Below the pieces are notes generated by a model. It saw nothing but the letters and a program-made list of their open reading frames with translations, was not told where the DNA came from and did no database searches. The translations under genes were made by a program, and so were the position numbers. Shown here piece after piece: positions 24,657 through 32,540 of a stretch of 64,000 bases of DNA (position 1 is its first letter; each line of letters starts with the position of its first letter). Source of the DNA: Chryseobacterium camelliae (GTDB lineage Bacteria; Bacteroidota; Bacteroidia; Flavobacteriales; Weeksellaceae); NCBI RefSeq assembly GCF_002770595.1, contig NZ_CP022986.1, positions 124,001-188,000 of the forward strand, written 5' to 3'.

Positions 24657-24688
24657 TTTGAATTCCCGCAATAAAAAACTTATTTTTG
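24657..24688 (+). promoter_or_regulatory. Promoter of rsmG
   Basis: TTTG (24657-24660), exactly 20 bp, then TATTTTTG (24681-24688): a full match to the Bacteroidota consensus. It also shows that a TTG at 24686 is promoter, not start codon. Confidence 0.65.
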
Positions 24689-24706
24689 CTTTTTATAATA
24701 ATTCTC

Positions 24707-25342
24707 ATGCCTATACCGTTAGTATTAAAATATTTCCCGGATCTTACAGAAACCCAGAAAGAACAGTTCGCCGGACTGGAAGCGCTGTATCACGAATGGA
24801 ATGAAAAGATCAATGTCATCTCCAGAAAAGATATGGAATCCCTGTACGAGAAGCATGTGCTGCATTCGCTGGGCATTGCAAAAGCGATGGAATTCGCTCC
24901 CGGCACTAAGGTCCTGGATATCGGAACAGGAGGAGGTTTTCCGGGGATTCCGCTGGCCATCCTTTTTCCGGAATCTGAATTTACACTAATCGATTCCATT
25001 GGTAAAAAGATCACAGTGGTACAGGCAGTAGCTGAAGGAGTAGGGCTTACCAATGTTACGGCTATCCACGGAAGGGCTGAGAAAGTGAAGGAAAAGTTCC
25101 ATTTTGTAGTCAGCAGAGCGGTAACCCAGATGCCGGAATTCCTGCGCTGGCTGAAAGGGAAATTTGAAAAAGAACAGTTTAATACGAGGCATAACGGAGT
25201 GCTCTACCTGAAAGGAGGAGATCTTGCAGAAGAACTGGCCGGAATCCGATGTGAAATCATCAGCCTTAAAAATTATTTTGAAGAAGAATTTTTTGAAACC
25301 AAAAAAGTAGTTTATCTTTCAAAAGGCAATTTTAATTCTTAA
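24707..25342 (+). CDS. rsmG: 16S rRNA (guanine527-N7) methyltransferase
   Basis: A 211-residue RsmG/GidB. Motif I is LDIGTGGGFPGIPLAILFP, preceded by NEKINVISRKD and the helix EKHVLHSL, all diagnostic. It makes m7G527 in 16S rRNA with SAM. The start at ATG 24707 follows the promoter; seven codons upstream that a TTG could add lie in the promoter box. It is not next to mnmG here. Confidence 0.95.
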   Translation: MPIPLVLKYFPDLTETQKEQFAGLEALYHEWNEKINVISRKDMESLYEKHVLHSLGIAKAMEFAPGTKVLDIGTGGGFPGIPLAILFPESEFTLIDSIGKKITVVQAVAEGVGLTNVTAIHGRAEKVKEKFHFVVSRAVTQMPEFLRWLKGKFEKEQFNTRHNGVLYLKGGDLAEELAGIRCEIISLKNYFEEEFFETKKVVYLSKGNFNS

Positions 25343-25402
25343 TTTAACATAATTTAGGAATAGTCTTTGATTATTTAATCATCATAATTAGAATTTTTTA
25401 CC

Positions 25403-25810
25403 ATGGAAAAAAAGATCTTTATAGGTTTCTCAGCCGTTATTTTGGGAATTCTGATGACGGCCTGTACACCGGATGATGACTATGAGACTATTGAATCCAT
25501 TGATAAAATAAAGATCGACAGTGTAACAGTCGTCAATGACACCATGAGTGTTTTTGCTGTACAGAGCATCCGGACTTATTCAACATATCCTTCCCATTGC
25601 CAGGGATTTTACGGATATGATTATATCTACGGCGATAATCAGACCCGTACCGTAACGGCTTATAAATATATTACCAACGGACCGTGTACGCAGAATGTGT
25701 ATACGAGTGCCAACCAGATTAAATTCAGTCCCCAGAAGACCGGAACATATACCTTTAGGTTCTGGAACGGCGGAAGCAGCTGGATTACCAAAACGATTGT
25801 AGTGCAGTAA
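25403..25810 (+). CDS. Small lipoprotein, probably surface exposed
   Basis: A 135-residue protein with lipobox LMTAC followed by TPDDDYE. An acidic run right after the lipidated cysteine is the type of signal that sends lipoproteins to the cell surface in Flavobacterium and Capnocytophaga. The mature part is threonine/tyrosine-rich and looks like a single beta-sandwich; two cysteines (in SHCQG and GPCTQ) could form a disulfide. No family recognised. One base separates it from the DUF922 gene. Confidence 0.75.
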   Translation: MEKKIFIGFSAVILGILMTACTPDDDYETIESIDKIKIDSVTVVNDTMSVFAVQSIRTYSTYPSHCQGFYGYDYIYGDNQTRTVTAYKYITNGPCTQNVYTSANQIKFSPQKTGTYTFRFWNGGSSWITKTIVVQ

Positions 25811-25811
25811 A

Positions 25812-26348
25812 ATGAAGTGGATTTTTTTAGTTCCTTTCCTGATATCCGGCAGCTTGTTCAGCCAGAAAATCATCTGGCAGGAAAATAACAGGCTGAAATG
25901 GGAAAATTTCAAAAGTAAAATCAACAACCAACAGGGCGATAATGTGGTTGCCTATACCCATTGTGGCTGGGAATATTCTGTGGTTAAATCCACTAATCCG
26001 AAAATTCCGGTAAGGATCAAAGTGACGACCATCTTCAACGAAGACCAGTCCTGGAAAGATGTTAAGCGCATCAACGATTATGTGCTCCTGCATGAGCAGA
26101 AACATTTTGATATTGCGGAAATCCATGCCCGTAAACTCAGGAAAGAAATTGCAGAAAGAATTAAAACTTCCGGAGATTACAATAAGTATTTCCAGGCGAT
26201 ATACAACAGGGTCCTGAACGATTACCGGAAATTCCAGGCTGCCTATGACCGGGAAACCCGCCATGGCATGAACGAAGAAAAGCAGGCAGAATATAACCGG
26301 GTAGTCAGCGAAGCGCTGGAAACCCTGAAAAGCTATGCCGCCTCTTGA
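25812..26348 (+). CDS. DUF922 family exported putative zinc protease
   Basis: A 178-residue protein with a signal peptide (SGSLFSQ) and the DUF922 core: LKWENFK near the start, then LLHEQKHFDIAEIHARKL, containing HEQKH, an HExxH zinc-protease motif. Activity of the family is not demonstrated to my knowledge. The tail is helical (DYNKYFQAIYNRVLNDYRKF). Its TGA overlaps the TTG start of the following nuclease gene. Confidence 0.85.
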   Translation: MKWIFLVPFLISGSLFSQKIIWQENNRLKWENFKSKINNQQGDNVVAYTHCGWEYSVVKSTNPKIPVRIKVTTIFNEDQSWKDVKRINDYVLLHEQKHFDIAEIHARKLRKEIAERIKTSGDYNKYFQAIYNRVLNDYRKFQAAYDRETRHGMNEEKQAEYNRVVSEALETLKSYAAS

Positions 26349-29038
26349 AGTTCCTGAACAAAATAGTGGACGAGCTCCTGGCACAAAGTGAAGATCTTTC
26401 CGTGTTCAGCATCGTCCTGCCCGGGAAACGTCCCATTGTCTTCATCAGGCAGATCCTTTCAGAACGCAATTATTCAGGCTTTCTCCCTGATTTTTATACG
26501 ATTGCCGAGCTCATTGACGTCATTGCAGACCGACAGGAAATTAAAGGCATTGCTTTATGGCTGTTCGCTTATGACGTTTACAAAAGCCTGAACCTGACTC
26601 CCAAAGAAGATTTTTCAGAATTCCTGAAATGGTTCCCAACCCTGCAGAAGGACTGGGATGACATGATGATGTTTGCTGAAAGTGATGAAGCCGTGCTTCA
26701 GTATATGTTCGATGAAGAACGCATCAAGGAATGGGCACAGGACCTCGGTGAAGATGATGAGGCACCGAGGAAGAAATTCCTCAATTTCTGGCGCAATATG
26801 AATATCTTCCTGCCGGTACTGAAGAAAAAGCTGCATGAGAAAAACTGGGCTACCCACGGAATGATCAATGAAGCAGCGAAATCCCGGCTGGATGGCTTTA
26901 TTAAGGAGGCTTCACAAAAATTTGTATTCTGCGGCCTTAATGCCATGACACCTGTGGAGGAATCCCTGATCAGAAAAATGCTCCAGTGGGACAAAGCCCA
27001 ATGCTTTTTCCAGGCCGACCGGTATTATTTTGAAGATGAACGGCAGGAAGCCGGCAAATTCCTCCGGGATCATAAAAGCTGGAAAGAATTCAGCGATTAC
27101 AGGCCTTTCCGATGGATTGAAGATGATTTCGTCCAGCATAAAAATATCAAAGTTTACGAAGTTTCCGGAAATATTACCCAAACGAAGATATTGCCGGGAA
27201 TCTTCAGTGAAATAGAGGATAAAACCTTTTCCAATACCGCTGTGGTACTGCTGGATGAAAACCTGCTGCCTGCTACGCTGGATGTGATGCATGAGATCGA
27301 ATACCTCAATATCACCATGGGTTTTCCCCTGAAAAACCTTTCGTTTTCCAATGCGGTAAAGCAGCTCTTCTATCTGCAGAAGCAGCTTGAAAAAAACAAA
27401 TCTTCCTATTATTACAGGGATATTTATCCCATCCTGGAAGAATTGCCAAGATCTGCTGAAGATGATGCAGTCATCAATAACTTCAAAGCCAGGATCGAGG
27501 AACGGAATATTGTCTATATCTCACGCAAACTGCTCCAGGAACTGCTGGGTACCCTTTCCTATTACAGGCTGCTCCAAAAAGCAGATTCAACGGATGAATA
27601 CCTTGATCTTCTGGTTGAATTCTGCCAGCAGGTAAAATGGCTGGAGATTGATGACATCCAGTATGAGAATGTCTCCCATTTTGAAAATGCATTCAGGGTG
27701 CTGAAAAACCAGCTTACCCCGTATTCTTTTGAGATCAGGATGGAAACCCTGGAAATCCTGATCAATCAGCATATCAATTCGGAATGCATCGACTTTCAGG
27801 GCGAACCTCTGCGCGGATTGCAGGTCATGGGCCTTCTTGAAACGCGTCTCCTGAATTTCGAGAATGTGATTATGCTTTCCGTTAACGAAGGGAAGCTGCC
27901 GCTGGGTAATTCACACAACACTTACGTACCTTTCGATATCAGGAAATTTTTCAATATGCATACCTTCCTGGAGAATGACGGGATTTACGCCTATCATTTT
28001 TACAGGCTGATCCAGGATGCCCAAAATGTACATCTGTTATTCAATGCACTCAGTTCAGGAATCAATACCGGTGAAAAGAGCCGGTTCATTACCCAGATCG
28101 AAATGGAGAGTTCCCATGAGATCGAACACCTGATCATCGAAAACTCTTCAGAGCCCATCGTCACCCAGCCCATCGAAATCATTAAAACTCCGGTGGTGAT
28201 GGAGCGGCTCCTGAAATGGAAGGAAAAAGTATCTGCTTCCCACCTCACCAGTTACCTGTATAACCCGATAGATTTCTATCTTTCCAAGATCCTTAATACA
28301 TCCGAAACGGATGAGATCGAAGAAGAGTTGTCCGTGAGGAATTACGGAAACCTGGTGCATTACTCACTTCAGGAAGTATATGAAGTCCTTAAAGGTAAAG
28401 TATTAAAAGAAAGTGATTTAAAAGAATCAATTAAAGCAGTAGATCGGTATATAGAAATCGGGATTGAAAAGCTGAAGCACCAGCCTGAATACTATGAAAA
28501 AGGCATGAACTTCATTCATAAGGCCATCGCCAAAAAAGTGATTGAAAGTGTCCTGACCCATGATCTGGAGCTGATCCAAAGCGGGAATACACTAGAGATT
28601 ATCGACATTGAAAAACGATTTGAAAATGTGGATTTTTATCTGGGTGAGAAAGATAAAGTATCCTTCTTCGGATTCATTGACCGGATCGACCGCCTGAACG
28701 GAACGGTGAGGATCATTGATTACAAGACGGCCAAAATTAAGAACCTTAATATAAAAATCGACCAGAACAACTGCAGCGATTATTTTCATAACAGCGACAG
28801 GAAGCAGGCTCTACAGCTCTGCATCTATCAGTATGTCATCCAGAGCCTGCCCGAATTCTGGGGCCTTCCCGTAGAAACGGGGATCTGGAGCTTTGCAGAA
28901 GTAAAAAAAGGGGTCCGCTCCCTGCAATTTGAAAAAGGAGGGATTGAAGAAGCTATGATTGCTGTTAAATGCTTAATTGAAGAAATCCTGAATCCTGACA
29001 TCCCTTTTACGGAAAACATCCAATCCTATACTGCGTAA
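26345..29038 (+). CDS. AddB-like PD-(D/E)XK nuclease family protein
   Basis: An 897-residue protein. The C-terminal nuclease shows LVHYSLQEVY, then FIDRIDRLNG (about 775-784) and IIDYKTAK (about 788-795), the D...DxK core of RecB-type PD-(D/E)XK nucleases. The long N-terminal part resembles the inactivated helicase half of AddB, starting LPGKRPIVF where a Walker A loop would sit. I do not see the four-cysteine iron-sulfur staple found in Bacillus AddB. It starts at TTG within TTGA, overlapping the DUF922 stop by 4 bases, which implies translational coupling. No AddA/UvrD partner is in the window. A role in double-strand-break end processing is inferred. Confidence 0.82.
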   Translation: MKFLNKIVDELLAQSEDLSVFSIVLPGKRPIVFIRQILSERNYSGFLPDFYTIAELIDVIADRQEIKGIALWLFAYDVYKSLNLTPKEDFSEFLKWFPTLQKDWDDMMMFAESDEAVLQYMFDEERIKEWAQDLGEDDEAPRKKFLNFWRNMNIFLPVLKKKLHEKNWATHGMINEAAKSRLDGFIKEASQKFVFCGLNAMTPVEESLIRKMLQWDKAQCFFQADRYYFEDERQEAGKFLRDHKSWKEFSDYRPFRWIEDDFVQHKNIKVYEVSGNITQTKILPGIFSEIEDKTFSNTAVVLLDENLLPATLDVMHEIEYLNITMGFPLKNLSFSNAVKQLFYLQKQLEKNKSSYYYRDIYPILEELPRSAEDDAVINNFKARIEERNIVYISRKLLQELLGTLSYYRLLQKADSTDEYLDLLVEFCQQVKWLEIDDIQYENVSHFENAFRVLKNQLTPYSFEIRMETLEILINQHINSECIDFQGEPLRGLQVMGLLETRLLNFENVIMLSVNEGKLPLGNSHNTYVPFDIRKFFNMHTFLENDGIYAYHFYRLIQDAQNVHLLFNALSSGINTGEKSRFITQIEMESSHEIEHLIIENSSEPIVTQPIEIIKTPVVMERLLKWKEKVSASHLTSYLYNPIDFYLSKILNTSETDEIEEELSVRNYGNLVHYSLQEVYEVLKGKVLKESDLKESIKAVDRYIEIGIEKLKHQPEYYEKGMNFIHKAIAKKVIESVLTHDLELIQSGNTLEIIDIEKRFENVDFYLGEKDKVSFFGFIDRIDRLNGTVRIIDYKTAKIKNLNIKIDQNNCSDYFHNSDRKQALQLCIYQYVIQSLPEFWGLPVETGIWSFAEVKKGVRSLQFEKGGIEEAMIAVKCLIEEILNPDIPFTENIQSYTA

Positions 29039-29044
29039 GAAAAC

Positions 29045-29075
29045 AAATGAGGTCCGGCAAAGCCGGACCTCATTT
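29045..29075. terminator. Bidirectional terminator
   Basis: Perfect 14-bp arms (29045-29058 and 29062-29075) with an AAA loop between convergent genes. Confidence 0.92.
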
Positions 29076-29093
29076 ATCGTATGATTTTCTTTT

Positions 29094-30272
29094 TTAAAAA
29101 GCATTGATTCCTGTAATGTCCATGCCGGTAATCAGCAGGTGGACATCGTGCGTGCCCTCATAGGTAATGACAGACTCCAGATTGGCTGCATGCCTCATCA
29201 TCGGAAATTCACCCATGATTCCCATTCCGCCTAAAATCTGCCTTGATTCTCGGGCAATGTCAATAGCTATCTTTACATTGTTCCTTTTGGCCATAGAAAT
29301 TTGTGCCGGTGTAGCCTTATGGTGGTTTTTAAGATTTCCCAGCTGCAGGCAGAGCAATTGTGCTTTGGTGATCTCCGTCAGGAATTCTGCCAGTTTTTTC
29401 TGCTGAAGCTGATAAGAACCGATGGGTTTCCCGAACTGCTTTCTTTCCTTTGAATACTGTACGGCTGTGCAGTAACAGTCGATGGCTGCACCGATGACCC
29501 CCCATGAAATCCCGTACCGTGCGGAATTTAGGCACGATAGCGGCCCTTTTAACCCCGTGACGCCCGGCATCAGGTTTTCTTTCGGAACTTTCACATCGTT
29601 GAAAACCAGTTCTCCCGTTTTGGAAGCCCTTAAACTCCATTTGTTATGGGTTTCAGGAGTAGTGAAGCCTTCCATGCCGCGTTCTACAATCAGTCCCTGT
29701 ACTTTTCCGTCCTCATTTTTTGCCCAGACAACAGCAATATCACAAAGCGGGGCGTTAGTAATCCACATTTTGGCACCGTTAAGGAGATAGTGGTCTCCCA
29801 TATCCCTGAAATTCGTTTCCATAGAGCCCGGATCGGAACCGTGATTAGGCTCCGTAAGGCCGAATGAACCGATCATTTCACCGGAAGCAAGCTTCGGAAG
29901 GTATTTTCTTTTCTGCTCTTCGGATCCGTATTCGTTAATCGGGAACATTACCAGTGAACTCTGTACGGACGCCGCAGAACGCACGGCAGAATCGCCGCGT
30001 TCCAGTTCCTGCATAATCAGCCCGTAGGAAATCTGATCAAGCCCGGAACCGCCGTACTCTTCAGGAATGTAAGGACCCAGTGCCCCAATGTTTCCCAATT
30101 CTCTCATCAAGCCTGGTAAATCCGTATGGTTTTGAGCTGCCTGGTCAATCTGCGGCATAACAAAACTTTCCACCCAGTCCCTTACGGATTGGCGGATCAG
30201 TTTGTGTTCTTCTGTAAGCAAAGCATCAATTCCGTAGTAATCGGGAATGCTTGTAAGAGGATAGTATGACAT
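29094..30272 (-). CDS. Acyl-CoA dehydrogenase, glutaryl-CoA dehydrogenase type
   Basis: A 392-residue FAD flavoprotein. The catalytic glutamate is in TYEGTHDVHLLITG near residue 370, and signatures FGLTEPNHGSDPGSM and YSKERKQFGKPIGSYQ are complete. The early catalytic-Glu position and the EGTHDVH context match glutaryl-CoA dehydrogenase, which oxidises and decarboxylates glutaryl-CoA to crotonyl-CoA in lysine and tryptophan breakdown. The arginine-containing ALRASKTG-like segment (WSLRASKTGELV) agrees. Single gene; electron-transfer flavoprotein is elsewhere. Confidence 0.88.
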   Translation of the reverse strand: MSYYPLTSIPDYYGIDALLTEEHKLIRQSVRDWVESFVMPQIDQAAQNHTDLPGLMRELGNIGALGPYIPEEYGGSGLDQISYGLIMQELERGDSAVRSAASVQSSLVMFPINEYGSEEQKRKYLPKLASGEMIGSFGLTEPNHGSDPGSMETNFRDMGDHYLLNGAKMWITNAPLCDIAVVWAKNEDGKVQGLIVERGMEGFTTPETHNKWSLRASKTGELVFNDVKVPKENLMPGVTGLKGPLSCLNSARYGISWGVIGAAIDCYCTAVQYSKERKQFGKPIGSYQLQQKKLAEFLTEITKAQLLCLQLGNLKNHHKATPAQISMAKRNNVKIAIDIARESRQILGGMGIMGEFPMMRHAANLESVITYEGTHDVHLLITGMDITGINAF

Positions 30273-30368
30273 ATGATTTTAATTTTCCTAAAAGTAACAC
30301 TTTTCAGTATTCCGGAAAAATTTTTTTTCATGCCTGTTCTTACTTTTTTAAAGTCTGATTGCCAGCGG

Positions 30369-31154
30369 TTATTTGGTTTCCTTGCCTGAAATAGGATTAG
30401 GACTGTCTGTGCTGAATCTCTTTTTAAAGGTATAAAGATAAGGTGCCTTATTAGCCGAACCGTCATACAGCTTTTCCAGCCGATCCAGGATGTTAAGGCT
30501 CAGTATTTTACGCTGGAAATTATTCCTTCTGAATTTTTCTCCCAGAATGGTCTCATAGAGGCATTGCAGGTCCTTCATGGTGAACTTTTCGGGAAGCAGG
30601 TTGCTGGCCGCTACTTCCGTATTGATATTCATACGGAGATATTCCAGTCCGGTTTCTATGATCCGGTCATGGTCAAAAGCCATTTTTGGCAGCTTATTGA
30701 CTTCAAACCATTCACAACTTTCATTAAAGGCATCAGGAAAAGTATTGGCAATGGAAAAATCGATCAGGCTGCAATACCCTACGGTAATGAACCTCTGGAA
30801 AATCCAGTGGTCTTTTGGTACTGTGATGCCTTTGTTTTCCAGCAGGATCTGATGGACGTTATTTTCAGTCCGGTCAATCCTCCCGAAGGTGTGGAACTGT
30901 TTCAGGAACAGGTCTTTAAGATGCGTCCTTTCGTATAAGACACGGGCCGCTGCCTCACGGAGATCTTCGTCTGTGAAGACAAATCCTCCCGGAAGCGACC
31001 AAAGGTCAAGATCATGGTATTTCAGCAGCAAAACCTTGAGGATATTATTATGAAAACCAAATATGGTGCAGTCAACGGAGACATGAGCTACAAAGTCTTT
31101 TGTATCAATAAGTTCCCGGAGTGTCTGTTTGTTCTTTGTGTCTTTAATTTTCAT
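30369..31154 (-). CDS. NrtR/AraR-type regulator (degenerate Nudix domain plus winged helix)
   Basis: A 261-residue protein: Nudix-like domain at about 22-170 and a C-terminal winged helix (FTMKDLQCLYETILGE, then RNNFQRKIL). In the Nudix box G57 and E63 are kept, but the catalytic RE-U-x-EE reads RVLYER (71-76), so two metal-binding glutamates are lost. This is the pattern of NrtR-family repressors, in which the domain senses a ligand; Bacteroides AraR, controlling arabinose use, belongs to this family. The frame is open 126 codons further upstream but that overlaps the permease gene, so ATG 31154 is the start. It follows the MFS gene by 23 bases. Confidence 0.85.
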   Translation of the reverse strand: MKIKDTKNKQTLRELIDTKDFVAHVSVDCTIFGFHNNILKVLLLKYHDLDLWSLPGGFVFTDEDLREAAARVLYERTHLKDLFLKQFHTFGRIDRTENNVHQILLENKGITVPKDHWIFQRFITVGYCSLIDFSIANTFPDAFNESCEWFEVNKLPKMAFDHDRIIETGLEYLRMNINTEVAASNLLPEKFTMKDLQCLYETILGEKFRRNNFQRKILSLNILDRLEKLYDGSANKAPYLYTFKKRFSTDSPNPISGKETK

Positions 31155-31177
31155 GGCAGTAAAAATAAAATTATTTT

Positions 31178-32362
31178 CTATAAGTTTTTCTTTGCGGCAT
31201 AAAAATATAGTGAACTCACCGTAAGTAACACAATAACAGCGGCTAAAATGTACAAGGAATACCAGTTCAGCATGCTGTTTCCGAACAGCTTTGACATTAC
31301 AATGGAGCTCACAGAACTTCCCAAGGAAGAGAAAATGACAATGCAGGAAGTCAGCAGGCTGATCTTTTCCCGCTCCATACCGGCAATTATTCTTGAGTTG
31401 ATGACAGGGTATAGCGGAGACAGGAAAAGGCCTATCACCGGGAACAGATACAGCAGGATGCCGCTCTGGGGTGAGTATAAATACTGGATGCCGGAAATGA
31501 TACAAAGCATGATGATAATAGAAGCCAGACATATCCAGTAGTAGTTAGCGAGAGAGAATCTGTGAATGAGGCGGGCGGTGACAGTTCTCCCTGCATAGGA
31601 AAAAAGAGCCATAAATGAAGTGGCCTGCAAGGCAAAAAAAGAGTTCACCTTCAAATGCGACTTATAATAGGACGGCAGCCATGAATTAAAGCTCTGTTCG
31701 ATGAATACAATGAAAAAAATGACCATGAAAAATGCGATTACCGGTAGTTTTATCATGCCTGATATTCCTTCTATAAGTCCTTTTCCATCATTGGCCGGCT
31801 CTGAGATATCCAGTTTTGAAAACAAAAATACAGTAATGAATGAAAGGACCGAGACACCCAGGAACCCCAGCTTCCAGAAGGCGGAATACGGACTTGAGAT
31901 CAGCCATCCGAAGCCCGTATTCACTACAAAAATACCGATCATAAAAGATGCTTCCACATTATTCATGGTTTTGGCCAGCGATTTTTCATCAGCAATATTG
32001 TTCCGTATGATCCCGAATACGCAGATCTTTCCGATAGCAAAACACACTCCGATAATCGCAAACCACAGCTTATAGAACCAGAATACTTCCACAAAAGGCA
32101 GTATGGCTGAGCATATTCCTACTGTAAGCAATGCTGACAGCAGCGCCTTCTTAGTTCCGGTCTTACTGATAAGGCTTACGGCAAAAAGGGAAATAAAAGC
32201 AATAGGGAGATCCTTGAAAGATTCAAGGAAACCTAGTTTTTCATACGTAATTTTTGCCTCCGAAAGCTGGAGGATCACAATGCCCATACAGTTCAGTACC
32301 ATTGAAAATATAAGAAAACTCAACTTCAGGGGAAGTGATAAATTGCCTGTCTTGGTCATCAT
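31178..32362 (-). CDS. MFS permease, probably for a sugar
   Basis: A 394-residue major facilitator with about twelve hydrophobic segments and the loop between the two six-helix halves at about residues 190-205 (SKLDISEPANDGKG). No substrate motif can be read. ATG 32362 (or the adjacent ATG at 32359) is preferred to the TTG at 32416. It is the first gene of a two-gene unit with the NrtR-type regulator and diverges from SusC, so uptake of the sugar released by the polysaccharide locus is the likely job. Confidence 0.8.
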   Translation of the reverse strand: MMTKTGNLSLPLKLSFLIFSMVLNCMGIVILQLSEAKITYEKLGFLESFKDLPIAFISLFAVSLISKTGTKKALLSALLTVGICSAILPFVEVFWFYKLWFAIIGVCFAIGKICVFGIIRNNIADEKSLAKTMNNVEASFMIGIFVVNTGFGWLISSPYSAFWKLGFLGVSVLSFITVFLFSKLDISEPANDGKGLIEGISGMIKLPVIAFFMVIFFIVFIEQSFNSWLPSYYKSHLKVNSFFALQATSFMALFSYAGRTVTARLIHRFSLANYYWICLASIIIMLCIISGIQYLYSPQSGILLYLFPVIGLFLSPLYPVINSRIIAGMEREKISLLTSCIVIFSSLGSSVSSIVMSKLFGNSMLNWYSLYILAAVIVLLTVSSLYFYAAKKNL

Positions 32363-32540
32363 TTCGGGGATTGATATTAACGTTTTTTTTGACTTTTTTA
32401 TGAAAAGCAGGGTCAAAATTATGCCTTTGAACTCCCAAAAATAAAGGAAAAATTAAAATATTTATTAAGACAATGTTAAATAATTAAAAAAAAATATATT
32501 TTTATTGTCTCATTTTGAGAATTAAAAAACTTAACTGTAT
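32363..32540. promoter_or_regulatory. Divergent control region between MFS-regulator pair and SusC
   Basis: This very A/T-rich spacer must hold both promoters. It contains a 7-bp inverted repeat, AGACAAT at 32468-32474 and ATTGTCT at 32504-32510, enclosing A- and T-runs; it could be an operator for the adjacent NrtR-type regulator, but I cannot tell it from chance. Confidence 0.35.

Noticed and set aside
31155..31532. 126-codon N-terminal extension of the NrtR-type regulator
   Set aside because: It overlaps the 3' end of the MFS gene in another frame and is not Nudix-like; ATG 31154 fits the family.
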